Made by a program: the position numbers and the translations under genes. Of a DNA stretch of 64,000 nucleotides, positions 40,701-52,985 are shown in pieces. Below the pieces are notes generated by a model. It was not told where the DNA came from and ran no database searches. It saw only the letters and a list, made by a program, of their open reading frames with translations. The stretch lies in NCBI GenBank assembly GCA_013400975.1, contig WBMZ01010830.1, positions 1 to 64,000 on the forward strand. Direction: 5' to 3'. This DNA comes from Atrichornis clamosus. Its lineage: Eukaryota > Chordata > Aves > Passeriformes > Menuridae. Position 1 is the stretch's first letter; each line of letters begins with the position of its first letter.

Positions 40701-43151
40701 ATATTTCACTTGTATTGTAGTATAGGAATGTGGTTTAAAAATACATTATATAACACAGTGGCTTATAATATCCACGAAGATTTTAAAAAGTGTTGAAAAC
40801 TGAAACTATATCCTTCTGTTGCCCTCTTTCATTGCAATTTAACCAAGGGGTCAGGGAAAATTCCCATTCTCATAACACTTCTACACAGAAAGTATAGAAA
40901 GGTGTATCTGGATCTTTTGAACCAAATTCAGTATCAGTAGAAAATTTTATGTTGTTATTGCTTTTACGTGTGAAGTACAGGCAGAATCTTTGGGTTTAGG
41001 CCAGAAGTTTTCAGGGAGAGGACATTCTGACTGCAGTTGTCAGGCACTTTGCGCTGACTCGTGGTTCCTGACATGAACTTCAGGTGGTTCCTGCCATACA
41101 AATAATAAAGATGTTTTCCCACTGAGGCTGGGAGCCTTGGTCACATGCAGATGCCATCAAGAGTTAATTCTTGCCAAAAGCTTGGCTCTTGCACAATCAG
41201 GATAAACAACTCTGGAAAAAGGAGAGAATATTGAATTATCAAACTGTCTGAAGAAAATAATTTAAAAAAGCTGGTATTTTTGCCTTTCCATTTGACTAAC
41301 TAGGCAAAGTCAGTCAGTGAAGTTCTCCTGTAGAAAAGCAACTGGAAATACACAGCCAGTTACTTCTGCTCCTGTAAGTAGCAGTTAATGGTAGCTTCCA
41401 CTTTAATGGGGTTTTTTTATGAGGATATAAAGAAAAGGATGCCACCTTGATAAACAGTGACACAGAGCTATTTTCCATTAAGCTGATTCTTTCAGCTTTT
41501 GCAGACAGATAGAGCTCACAAGTTATCCTTCCACCCCTATAGCTCATATAAATCTGCCCCAAAGATTAGGAAGACTTGCTTGTTTGAATTTCTAAATTAA
41601 TTTAAACATTATTGTCTTATCGTATAACTCCTAGTGAAGACATTTTTTATCCAGAAAAAGGATGCTTTTTCTTCCTTGTGTATCTTTTTTTGGAATGTAG
41701 ATTTCATCCCCAGGAATGCCCCTGTTATAATGATAATATCTTTTTCTACTTCTAATCATATTTGTCAAGTATTTTGCTATAGACAGCCCCTCTTTGTTTG
41801 GAGAACATCTTTTGACATCAGTTGAATTATGTCAAGTATTCTCAAGATGCCAGCAGCAGTAGTGAAATCTAAGAAACAGTTGTAATAGGGGAAAAGATAT
41901 AAAAACACATTTAGTGTTTAAATTGGGGAGAAAGGGAGAGTGTACAGTAGAGAGACTTTAGCTGGGGGGAGCCATACTGTAGGCCACAGGGGAGGTAACT
42001 GAGAAGCAGGGTACTCAGGGTTAAGATGCTTACAAGGAACACGAAAAACTGGCCTACTGATGTGTCATTACATTCCTGTGTGACCTTAGCAACCCACAGG
42101 CCCAGTTTTCTAAAGAATGTGAGGCAGATAACTCCTCATTTTCATACATAATTAGTTATAAAACTAATATAGTGTGTAGCTACTACCATATGATTAATTA
42201 TCTTAATTCATGAATGCTTTTCAAGTATGAGTTTCAAGTGTTAGCATTAAATGCACCTTAATTTTAAGATCCAATCCTGCAAATATTTATTAGCGCTTGC
42301 TCTCATGAGTAAGTCATTGCTCAAAAGAAAACATTAGCTTCAATGGAGTTACTTGTGGTATTGGGTGCTATCATTGAAGGGAATATTTTCAGAGGTTTTA
42401 TTTTAGCTACACACATAAATATGTCATTATACATGTATTTCTGTATGTATATACACATATAAATGTTTTCATAAAATGAATATTAAAAACCATTTTTTCT
42501 CTATATATTCCTTGCTGCCTTTTCCTAAGTTGTTTTTCTCCTGCTAACACATCCTAATTATCATTTTCTTCAAGGTGCAACTAGCAAATGAAAATGCTGT
42601 GCATCCTCTTATTATAAGTTTGAGCTGGTGAAGAACAGTATGTAGCACAAGTCTCATGTTTTTGGGACCAGATGGATATGAATGCTGCAGTTCATTGACT
42701 TTTCTTCTTTTTTCCCTCTTTTTTCTTTTTTTTTTTTTTAGGTCTGCATTTTTAAATTCTGCAATGCCATTTTCCAAAGCTGAAACGCAACCCTGAGGCC
42801 AGTTCAGACACGGTGTGATGCAGGCCAGTTGAATTGACTGGTGGTTCTACTGTGGATGAGTTAAAGAAGGAATCACCCGAAGCAATGGTAGCTCTCAGAA
42901 GGGGGCCTGCCCTTCAACAGTTTAAAGCCTTTGAAGAGAGATTTCCTTTGAGCAATGTGAAGTCTTTGTGGTGATGGGAAACATACATTTGTAATTACAG
43001 AAGAACACAGTGTACAGTAGGAATAGTGTAAAAGCATGCGATTTACAGTGTCTAAGGAGAAGCTTTGATGTAGAGGGCCCCACTGACCTAGTTTGCTGCT
43101 GAAAGCCCTAGAAATATGTCTGACTGACTTCAGTTCTAGGGACGCAGGCTG

Positions 43152-43580
43152 TGAACAACATCCTTCTGCCTCTGCACTGCCACTCCACACTAAATGAGCA
43201 ATCTGTTGCAATACTGACTGTATGGAAATACTATTTGAATATGAAATAACTGTGTTTAAAAACATTAATAAAGTTTGCTGTGCTCCTCTGGGGAAAATGT
43301 GCTAAAAAAGAACCATTGTGAATCAGTACACAAGTTGGGGAAAAGATTTATCTGGGAAGATTATTTATAGTAAAAAATGTTGAAAGTTTCATGTCAGGGC
43401 AGCCACCCTTGGGGAGGGTGTGAGGGGAGAAAGAAAAGGATGTTAATCTCTGTTAATAAGGGACAGAATGTAACACCCAAGAAGTGATACTGATTCTAGA
43501 TGGTTATGGTATCTGGATCTGTTAGAAAGGCTGTTTGACAGCAGCCAAAACCCATAAGAAGAGTGTGCATTTGTCTTTGG
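43152..43580 (+). repeat. First copy of exact 429-bp duplication
   Basis: Every base from 43152 to 43580 recurs 430 bases downstream (43582-44010), with only the single N at 43581 between. This copy includes the AATAAA at 43267. The break after 'ttgtctttgg' is exactly where the second copy reads on into new sequence. That is the signature of two contig ends that overlap but were joined without merging. Confidence 0.97.
43267..43272 (+). terminator. Poly(A) signal AATAAA
   Basis: AATAAA is followed within 5-20 bases by a G/T-rich stretch ('gtttgctgtgctcctctggg'), the usual arrangement for cleavage and polyadenylation. It lies 525 bases after the strong acceptor at 42741. It recurs at 43697 in the duplicated copy. 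Confidence 0.4.
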
Positions 43581-43581
43581 N
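43581..43581. other. Single-N assembly gap
   Basis: The only ambiguous base in the window, flanked on both sides by the same 429-bp sequence. Confidence 0.98.
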
Positions 43582-44010
43582 TGAACAACATCCTTCTGCC
43601 TCTGCACTGCCACTCCACACTAAATGAGCAATCTGTTGCAATACTGACTGTATGGAAATACTATTTGAATATGAAATAACTGTGTTTAAAAACATTAATA
43701 AAGTTTGCTGTGCTCCTCTGGGGAAAATGTGCTAAAAAAGAACCATTGTGAATCAGTACACAAGTTGGGGAAAAGATTTATCTGGGAAGATTATTTATAG
43801 TAAAAAATGTTGAAAGTTTCATGTCAGGGCAGCCACCCTTGGGGAGGGTGTGAGGGGAGAAAGAAAAGGATGTTAATCTCTGTTAATAAGGGACAGAATG
43901 TAACACCCAAGAAGTGATACTGATTCTAGATGGTTATGGTATCTGGATCTGTTAGAAAGGCTGTTTGACAGCAGCCAAAACCCATAAGAAGAGTGTGCAT
44001 TTGTCTTTGG
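43582..44010 (+). repeat. Second copy of exact 429-bp duplication
   Basis: Identical to 43152-43580. Most probably the same genomic segment represented twice. After 44010 the sequence continues uniquely with 'gtatgcactg'. Confidence 0.97.
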
Positions 44011-46900
44011 GTATGCACTGCTGTGGACAAATCTTATATGAGATCCAAGACTAGCTATTCCTCTCCACAGGAAGAATGGGAATGGTGAAGGAGAAATGAA
44101 GGAAACACAGGCTGCCATGATCCTGAACAACCCTAAAACCAGCTATGTGAAGTGTTCCAGTGTTTCAGCAGCATCCACCAATTGTTCACCAAGAGAAGAG
44201 CTGCAATTCATGGCTCATCTGACATAGGTGGCAAAACCCCTGGGAAATCACACAGCTGAGAGAATGAGAAGTGTTTCATAGCAGTCCCTGTACTACTCTA
44301 CCAGTGAAAAACAAAGCATTCTATTTTCCATGGATTCAGGCTGAGACTTTTAGTGTATCCACCTCAGACTTGTACACTAATAGATTTGGATGGCTACATT
44401 CAGACCATTTCATGAGATTACTCTGAATTTGGATGCTGAGTTGAGCTGAGGTGGGTATCTGGGGGTTTGGTTAGTGACCACATCTGAATAATATTGTGCT
44501 GAGGTAGCACTGTCTGCCTTATAACCACTTTGCCTGTGGGAGAGGGCTAATCTAAGGGAGGTCACTGAAATTAAAATGGAAAACTTAATTACATAAAAAT
44601 AATATGGGTGTGTTGGGTGCTTTGATGAACAAGGATGATGTAGGAAAAGAAGAATAAAAAGCAAGAGCTATTTATAAAACTTACCTAATGGGAGTAATAG
44701 ACAACCAAGGATAAATCAGTGTCTATTAAGCAATGTTTGTGCCAGCACAAATACAAACTTTTTAAAGTTCAACCTAAGACCCAGTAAACATAAGGTACTC
44801 AGTGAGGTATGGCAGAGACCCTGGGGATCTCGCTGCCTGTAATTGAGCTGTTGGCTAAGTCTCCTGTAGCCACCTCCGACTCACCAGTCACTGACCTGAT
44901 CCTAGAGCAGAACAAGCCTTAGGCTTTTCTAGGTTTGCAGACAACAGTGCCCCAACAACCCTCTGGGGCTTCACTGCAGGACCTTTGATGCCTGTGCATC
45001 CTGCTCTGCCACTATAAATATGTCATCAGCAATAAAATAAAATAAACAGTCAAATCAACTTTTGCAGGATCAGGTAATTTTTATGTAAAATTTGGCAGTC
45101 CCTTACCTTTTGGCTTAACATACTTCAAATTTGGGTCTGTTTCAGGGTGAGAAGTTACTCCTCAGATATCATTTCTAACCCACAACCATTATCCAGATGA
45201 CTTGCACGTGGCCTTTCCAACTCTTCTTCACAGACATTGCCTCAGTTTACTTTTAACTAAGACTGGAGGAGTCATTCTACTGTCAACATCAGCACTGTCA
45301 CCATTCCCACCAAACTTTTGCCATTCATTCCTAGCTAACATTGAAATATTACTTACTGGTTGATATCTTGCCTTCCTAGGTTAGACAACATCCTTAACCC
45401 TTTCATTTTTAGGAAAATACATAACCTAAAAGTGTAGAGACTAAAGTGACTTTTACAAACATAAAATACATTTTACCATCTGTCTTACTTTCCTTCTTTA
45501 GAAGATTGTGTTGGGCAAGATCTGTTTAACTGAGATCTTGGAAGGCTGGACCAGTGTATAGGCACAGAGTGGTATTGGAAGCCATCCACATTAAGTGAAA
45601 TTTCATGTTGTGGTTCTTATTTTTAACCACACAAGACTCTTCCTTTCACAAGCAATTGGCAGTGCTGAAGGTTGCAGTCCTTGTGAACTTTTGACGGAAT
45701 TGCCCCTGGATCCTTTACGTTTCTTCCTCCCCTTTAAAGAGACCCATCCCAGTTAGTATACCACTGAGCACATCCGTTTCTGGAGCATAACCACTGTCTC
45801 TGTCAGCAGTATTGGACTAGTACAATACGGTCATAATTACAGATAGAGACAAGAGATCCTTTAACTTGATCTTACAAACAGGTCTCTCTGGCTTTATTGC
45901 ATTTGTGGGCCACAGTCAAGGCCAAGCTCACTTCCACTCAGATGCAAGTTTGAGACAAGCATTGTTCATGCCCATGCACCATTGCAGCCTGTCTGCTTTG
46001 GTGGCAATATCACATGATTGCTGTAGAGCAGCGAGTCAGCTCTGTAGGGTCTCTTCAAACAGCCCCAGGTGCTGCACACTGGCAGCACAGGTACAGTCTC
46101 ACTGCACATGCAGCATGAAGCTGCACATCCCTAGAGGCATGTGTCAACATCCAGGGACATGGGTCCTGAAATTCTGCACCTGGGTCAGAAATTACGCTTA
46201 GGTTTAGCTTATCTCATGACCCCAGCAGTATGGGGTTGTAGTCTCAGTGAAATTCAAAGGAGAATCCAGAGTATAGACTGACCAGCTGTTTCTTTACCCT
46301 TCCCCTGCTAAAATATCTCATGTTGTCATACATGCATCTGCCTTTGGCCACTCACTCGAGATCTAACATGTCAGAATCCAGAAACAAGAATACAGTATCA
46401 GGATTCACATCTGTCTTTGGAGGGTTCTGATTTTATGCATGGGTAATTACTTAATAAGCCTTTTTCTCCACAAACACAAAAGTGCATGTTTCAGGAAACC
46501 ATCAAACCAATTATGAAGACACAACGTGGCTTGCATGCTAACTCAGCACTGGGGAGAGTTGGAGGTGTGTGAATCACTCAGAAATAGGTGTGAAGAGCAT
46601 TATAAGAGCAAAGAAAAATTTAGTCTGTATAATAAAAGCTGACCACTGCATGACCCAAAGACAATTCCAAGGAAACACTCTTTTAACAGTCAGTGAATTT
46701 GTTGAGAAGCAGCACATCTGCTCACCTGCCCATACATTTTGAACTGAGTATTATGAAAGAGAAACTGCTCCAAGGCCCACAGAGAAGTGCTATTTTATAC
46801 TATATATTTTATCTTTATCATTCTATGTAATATTTTTAGCAACGTGAAGTATTGATTTTTATCACTAGACACCAGAAATTCTCCAAGTGTGGTCATGTAC
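44011..46900. other. Unique sequence, nothing firmly recognised
   Basis: A GC-richer block lies at about 45640-46210 (open plus frame 45866-46201, 111 codons, cysteine- and histidine-rich). On the minus strand it contains 'gcaataaagcc', a poly(A)-signal-like site as found in LTRs. Without a TATA box or clear ends I do not call an element. A short (AATAA)n run sits at about 45030-45047. Confidence 0.4.
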
Positions 46901-46920
46901 AATTCTAGCAGATTATGGCA

Positions 46921-46975
46921 CACATTATGAGGTGAGTATTACTTACTCTGTTTTATGTCTGAGAAAACTGAGGAA
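46921..46975 (+). mobile_element. MIR-like SINE fragment
   Basis: 'attatgaggtgagtatta' followed by 'ttttatgtctgagaaaactg' and 'agg' follows the MIR core (ctatgaggtaggtactatta ... attttacagatgaggaaactgagg). It is diverged but in the right order. Confidence 0.45.
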
Positions 46976-47995
46976 AAAAAAGATAAGTGAGCTCCAAAAT
47001 CTTAAAATACTTTTTCTGCAATACAGGATTTGTGGGTAATAAACTCAAGTCATTGAAATTATGCTTGAGAGATGTTTCATTTAAAATACATAAATTGTTA
47101 TTCACAGCTTTAACAAAAACCCAAAACAATTCCATAAAAGCTCAGTTGGACCAAGACTTTCAAGCTGATCAGCAGTTTCAAGTGTCTCAACTGAACATGC
47201 CCAGTTTGAACTCTCAAAAACTGGTTGGTCTTCAGAAAAAAGCTCTAAAGAAACCTCAAGCTGCATAGCCAAAATACTGATGCAGCCAAAGCTTTTGAAA
47301 ACCTGGGCCTAAAAATAGCCCCTATAAGAATCAACCTAACCTTCCCCTGCCTTGTTAGTGCAGAATACACTTCACCTCCTTTTGGCTTCACATGCCCTCT
47401 CAATGCTTTCCTAGGCACCACAGGAATAGAGTCACGATGCACAGCTCCATGGAAGGTAGTTATTGAAACATCTTAAAGGCATAACACAGGGCCAAGAGCT
47501 CAGGCGTGCCCAGTTCTGAGCCGCACCTAGGCTCAGCACAGTGCTATAGTTGGTGACTGGAGTACACAGCTGGGTCTAGAGCTGATGCACTGAGAGTTAA
47601 TTTGTGTGTCTGCTCAGCTTGGCATGGTACAAATGCAGTCTGTGTACTGGTGCTCATGTGGTGCTGATTGAGGCTGTTTGAGGCTGTTAATTGCTTTCCT
47701 TTGGAGCCTGTTCCTATGATCTAGGGCTGCAACCCTCTGCAACCACTGCCAGAGCAGCCAGTCCAGGGGACCCTTCCATTCACAATAAACATTTATTCTC
47801 AAGAATTTGTTTTTTATAAAGTGAGGAGAGAGGAGACCCACTACAATGCAGTTTTCTCTTTCTATATCTTTTCCCATGGGGCTTTACACAAGGTTTTATG
47901 GAAGGGTTTTAATTTTATTGGGATATTTTTCTAAGCTACCCTTAAGTAATCCCTTTGAGCTCATTCATGTTTTCTGTGTTCTGTTGCAATTATAG

Positions 47996-48114
47996 ACATA
48001 CAGCAAAACAGTGAAGAGCTGAAAATAGAATGTACAAATCGTTTTTCTCACTACAGTTCAGAAGTGAGGCGACAATCTGTGCCACTGCTCCGTGGAGTCA
48101 CTGTGGTTCTCTCA
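47996..48114 (+). other. Exon candidate, 119 bp, open in one frame
   Basis: The acceptor is a pyrimidine-rich run ending 'ctgttgcaattatag' at 47995, and the donor is 'ctctca|gtaagc' at 48115. One of three frames is open throughout (39 codons, two leading bases, ending in phase 0) and reads like ordinary protein, including 'NSEELKIECTNRFSHYSSEV'. Three CpGs survive in it, more than in its flanks. I do not recognise the peptide. No neighbouring plus-strand exon with matching phase was convincingly found, so it could be an exon of a non-coding RNA, a relic or chance. Confidence 0.25.
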
Positions 48115-49982
48115 GTAAGCCAGGACAAGGGCTTACAATGTTATTATGATAATGTCTAGAGGCCTCAAAATCAAAGCCTCATTTTGTTTGCTGCTGAACA
48201 TCTTCTACTTTGAAGAATTTTTAATCCACAACTTGAATCCTGCCTCACAGTAGTACTGCTATTGCGCGAAAAGTTATGCTCCAAAAAAGGAAAAAAATTA
48301 TTTTATTATATATTATTTCTACTATTTGGGGATAGAAAACTAAGGTGCAAAAGTAGTGAATAATTTTTCCAATCAAATTTTTGATGTTCTAGTCCAGTGC
48401 TGGTCTACAAAACTATTCTTTATCTCTGCCGCAGATTTTGCGGTTTTTCCTGCGTAAGCAGGTTGCTTGCTAGCCAGAGTAATCACTATATTTGTCCTGG
48501 GCTCTCATATTAAACCTGCTTTGGGCACAGAGTGGCCTGTAGCACATTCCTACAATCTGGAGAAGCCCATGTAGCCACCAATGCAATCATTCTTCCATTC
48601 TAGCCAGCATGTTCCTCTATTCCTTAAGTAGAGATGCAAATTCAAACTCACGGATAACATTTGTCAGACCACATCCTCATACACACCGTATTTCCTCACT
48701 TTCCCTTTTCTACTCATATTTGACTCCATTACTGTCCCACTCCATTGCTTTCCACATTTGTTTCCAAATCAGCCTTGCAAAACCATACTCTTGACGTTAT
48801 CCTTCCAAGCATTTGTTCCTGTCTCTCCAAGTACATACCTTGCCCCTAAATTACACACCTTATCCCAGCAGCTTTGCATACCATATCTCTCAAGCCTCCT
48901 GCCTCACTGAAGAGGATGCCAAGGCACCACTGGGAAACCTAAGGAGTCACAAATCATCTGAGCACAGTAGTTCTGTGTGCCTGGTGACTGTTGCTGGTGC
49001 AGACCCCAAGGGATAAGCATCTACAAACTGTTTTTAGCTGAGACTAAGTCTTATCCAATACTAGGCAGTGCTACCAACTTGCTGCTCCTGCAACACATAG
49101 ATACCAAAACCCAGTGTTATACCAGCAGTTCCTGCTGTTCAAAGTTTGTTACCTCCATCGATAAGAGTTTACAAGGATCTCTTTCCATACTCTAGCTGTT
49201 GGCAGATTATTGACTCCAGGACTAGAGCTGTGTAAGCATGTACTTCCATACATTAGCTGATAAACAACAGTGCTGTGCACAGCACTGATTTTCTGGTTGG
49301 TTTTGCCTTGTCTTTGGTGGAAGTGGCTCAGTTGAAGCTTGTGTTTTCTGAGCACAGTGACTTAATCCAGTTGCTTTTGTACAATAGACCTTAGACTGTT
49401 TCTGATTCATGCCAATTGCATCTACATTGTGCTTTGGCAAGACTGAACTCAAGTTGATCAGCTCTCCTTCATGACATCCCCACATCCAGTTTTGACATGC
49501 CACTCTAGAGCACACACCTCAACCCACCCTTTTGTGTCGTAAGATGTCCCGAAGCTCTCCTGCAGTGTAATGGCACTGGCTTCCTTACGTGCCACAACCC
49601 TGTTACATTTTGAGCAAAGGTCACTATGTAGATGACCCAAATGTGAGGAACAGAGTGAGCCAGGGAACAGTTTGACACTTTCCTTCCACAGTTATCTCTC
49701 CCCATAGAGGTCCATCACCAAAAGCAGGAAGGCTCTTCCAGGTCATTCATGTGTGTTAACTTCAGAAATGGGTATGTCACAAACCAAACACAGATGATAA
49801 ACACCAGAAGCAGATGGACTGCCTGGTATCCTGATGAGCCCTGGTAGTCCTTCTTTGACCGCAGGGAAGAAGAGGTTCAGTTCATAATGGAGATCTCTGG
49901 AGATTCATTGTTGCCACTCATTTCAAAAGCAGATAAAATGTCAAAACTTGCTCACAGTTGTATCCAGTTGACTTAGTAGTAC
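48115..49982. other. Unique sequence, no supported gene
   Basis: GC-moderate around 48800-49850, with several overlapping short minus frames (for example 49222-49515) but no matching splice or poly(A) signals. It may contain repeat too old to name. Confidence 0.4.
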
Positions 49983-50575
49983 CTTCAAAAATGGAGATTT
50001 TGCCACCTCTCTGGGCCTCTGTTTTAGTGTTTCACCACTATCAGTAAGAAGCATTTTTAACTTCTTTTCTGCAACTTGTGCCTGTTGCCTTTTCAGGCTT
50101 TGCTGTGCACTGCAAAGGGACTTTCACTCTGTAACTACCCATTAGGAAGTTGAAAAACAACAGTTAGATGCCCCCTGAACATTCTAATTTCCAGGTTAAG
50201 CCCACACAGCTCTTCATATACCATGTTGTTATATGTCTGTCTGTGGTTCCTCCTATAATATACTCTCAGCTCCTTAAACTATCTTTCTGACCCTCCACTG
50301 GACTTCAACAAATTTGTCTGTCAGTCTTGTACTGGGAGCCCAGAAGTGCAAGTAAGATTTGAAAGGTGGTCTCACAGGTGCTAAAAAGAAAGGAATTTGT
50401 TCCAGCCTGTTGGCTATAGTGCTCTGATACAGCCCAGTGTACTGTTGGATTTTTCCTGTAGATGAAGGCCACAATTGTTGGCTCACATTCAACTCCTTGT
50501 TTATCAGGTTCTTTCCTGTCTGGGTGCTTTGCAAGGGGACAGCTTCCCACAGCCTCTAATGCTGTGTTTCCTTGT
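49983..50575 (-). mobile_element. Old CR1 LINE fragment
   Basis: The plus strand shows the CR1 3' region in reverse order at about 70-75% similarity by eye. The blocks are 'aatggagattttgccacctc' with 'ctgggcctctg', 'accctccactggactt', 'cttgtactgggagcccagaa', 'ggtggtctcacaggtgct', 'gatacagcccagtgtactgt' and 'ggctcacattcaactccttg'. It is longer and clearly older than the other CR1 copies, with many indels. The minus frames at 50274-50670 are translations of this relic. Confidence 0.8.
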
Positions 50576-51817
50576 ACAGGACTTTTCCCATTATGGACAG
50601 CTGCCTTAGAAACAAGAGAACTGCTTTCCAGCAGCCACATTTTTTGGTTGACATTGAGGGTAATCAGCAATGGATAAGGTGTGAGGACAGATCCCTGCCC
50701 TTTAGAGGAATAGGAGACATCTGGTTTAAGACATGTGCTGAAGAGTTCATTCTAGGAATATGTATGGGACACATACTTGAGCTAATCCCACTCTTACATG
50801 AAGCCATTTGGATTCAGTCAGATTTGACCAAGTTTCAAAACAATATATGGAAGAGCTGAGACTCAACAGGAGCCTGAACTGATGTGACAACAAAGGAAGT
50901 AGGCTTAAAAACCCCAGAGAGCTGCTGCTGCCCCTCAGTCACCAAGGCAATCAGCAGTAACTTCCCAATAGCGTCTTTGCTTCTCCTGGGTTCTCCGCAG
51001 CATTCCAGACACGCGTCCCAGCAGCACAAACCAGACGTGTCCTTTCACTTGAGCAGTTAAAAAAATTATATTGCAGGCCTCCTGTTGTTGAAGCCCAGTG
51101 AGGATGCACCCAACTTTTTATAAGCTTTGATGCTTCTATTCCCAGTAAGTCACACATTTATTGGAAAATCACTTAGTGCTTACTGGATAAAATGAAATGT
51201 GATTTACTTGATATAGGTTTGGGTATTCTGGTTCTTGAACAACGTTGAGTAACTTATGCATTCATTGTATATTCACTGTGATTGAGAAGAAGAATTCCTA
51301 AAAGTGCAAGATGAATTAAAACATCTTTGAGAGACTTCCTTCCAGATCTCGAAAAAATCACAGAAATTAGAAATAATTACCTACACTGATCAGTTCTCAA
51401 AATTTTAGTACACTTGCTCATCTGTAATCATTATTACAACTAATGGGTTTCTATAGATTCTGACACTGCAGGTCTCTATTGACAAAAATAAGAGCTGAAA
51501 ATCTTACTTGTTTTCCCATTGCTTGAGCATCTCCACGCTCCCTAAGGGCTTGTTTTCACTACTGAAGAAGGTTATATTTTCTCCCTCTGGAAAAAAAACA
51601 CATAATAAATCTGCCCTGTTCAGCTCTGATTTTTTTGAGTTTGTCTTATGATGAAACTTGAAAACTGTGTCCTCCTGTGATTATAAAATGTGAGAACAAG
51701 GGAAAAAAGGTAGAAAAAGAAGGATATAATTCTAGTCTTCTAGCAAACCTTAGAAAATGCTGTTAAGAACTTCTTAGCTTATCAGAATCAATGAAAACTT
51801 GACTTTTATTAAAGTTT

Positions 51818-51857
51818 AAATTTTGCTTCAATTATCTAAAATTTTGCTTCAATTATC
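51818..51857. repeat. 21-bp tandem duplication
   Basis: 'aaattttgcttcaattatc' occurs at 51818-51836 and again at 51839-51857. It is a simple local duplication of recent origin. Confidence 0.9.
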
Positions 51858-52903
51858 AATGCTATGTTCAAGTATTAGAAAACTCATCTTTCTTGTATTG
51901 TTCAAAATTAGGACACCAACTAATTTCCATATTCAGAATCCAATAAGATACAACTTTATTGCTGAATTTTCATCTAAAATCTCACTTTATCCATAACTAT
52001 ATTTTAGTCCTGCTTAACTATATTTTACCACTGCTTTTTTTGCACAATGTTTGTCTTTTTATAGCTTGGAGTATGCAAATTGTCTGTGATCTCTTCAGAT
52101 GGGTAATATCACTGATGTGGTTCTGATAGCAGTATAATTGAGGAATAATTGCACTCCTCTAATACATATTGCATATTTAGATCACCAGACAGGCCTTAAT
52201 AATTTTTCACTGATAGACTGACCTGGAGAGGCATCACAGTATTCCTAGTCACTGAAACTCAATAGAATTTTTAGTCACTGTGAGCTCATTGCAGTGTTGG
52301 ATTCTTAGCTGGCAAATCCTGTAAGAAAATAAAAGAAATTTCCTCTTTAATGTGTATGCTCAGAATTGTACAAGAGTGGTGAAAAAAAGTTTTGTATTTA
52401 AAGACAGGTGATCAAGACTTTGGTTATGATGCAAACTTTGTTAAAGAAGTATGTGAATTTTCTCCAGGTTGATCTCAATTCATTTATATACATGAATGGG
52501 ATTTCAGTAGTTGTTTAATACAAGTTGAAATGTTCCTGGAAAGCTGCTACTCAAAGGGTTGAATTCCTCCTGATAAAGGGGTTTTACCATTCTATTTCAT
52601 TTTAGAAAAAGATCCAAATGCGTAATTGAATTTGACACAATGAAGGGATTTTCAAGTAGAACAGGTGAAAACATAACTTGCAACAATTAAAAGCTATTTA
52701 CCTGCAGCCATCAGCTGGCCACCAGCTGTTCTGAACCACATAAAGAAGGAGACACTGTAAGGGAACAGCATATGCCATGGAGACAAGTATTGGTAAAGGC
52801 TACAAAACTGTGAGGAGATACGCAAGAAGTTTCAGTTCTAATCCAAGCCTGCTCCTATAAGTCTCCCTGGGAGTAGCTGTATTCTGCAGGTTCTGACGTA
52901 TTA

Positions 52904-52985
52904 TCATAGAAGGTCTCAAGTTGGAAAGGACCCATAAGGATCATCAGGACATAGTGCTGATTCTTCTCCTGGTTGCACCAGATTT
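52904..52985 (-). mobile_element. Short CR1 3' tail fragment
   Basis: 'atcatagaaggtctcaagtt' followed by 'ggaaaggacccataaggatcatca' is the reverse complement of a CR1 3' tail. Only about 80 bases remain recognisable. Confidence 0.75.

Larger units (their letters stand above)
26290..43290 (+). ncRNA. Hypothetical spliced transcript, five exons
   Basis: Five plus-strand blocks look like the exons of one gene. Exon 1 ends at 26538 with donor 'ggca|gtaagt', its 5' end is unknown, and it lies in a CpG-enriched patch. Exon 2 is 28441-28494 (acceptor 'ggttttctttcag', donor 'cagg|gtaatt'). Exon 3 is 31220-31269 (branch-like 'ctaat', acceptor 'cctatgttttcag', donor 'tgag|gtaaat'). Exon 4 is 35998-36037 (branch-like 'gctaat', acceptor 'tttttccttttacag', donor 'gcta|gtaagt'). 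Exon 5 runs from 42742, after a long pyrimidine tract, to about 43290, with AATAAA at 43267. The longest frame from exon 1 is 111 codons (start 26295, stop 31255-31257 in exon 3) and matches nothing I know. The stop lies upstream of two further junctions, which suits a non-coding RNA better than a mRNA. Every signal was judged by eye, and chance assembly of decoy sites is possible. Confidence 0.25.

Noticed and set aside
42074..42115. Possible minus-strand MIR piece ('tgtgaccttagcaaccca')
   Set aside because: Match is limited to about 40 bases with poor spacing; could be chance.
42873..43265. 130-codon minus-strand frame
   Set aside because: Antisense to the better supported 3' exon candidate, without its own splice or poly(A) signals, and part of it lies in the duplicated block.
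50274..50670. Minus-strand frames of 86 and 121 codons
   Set aside because: They translate an old CR1 fragment (49983-50575) and its flank.
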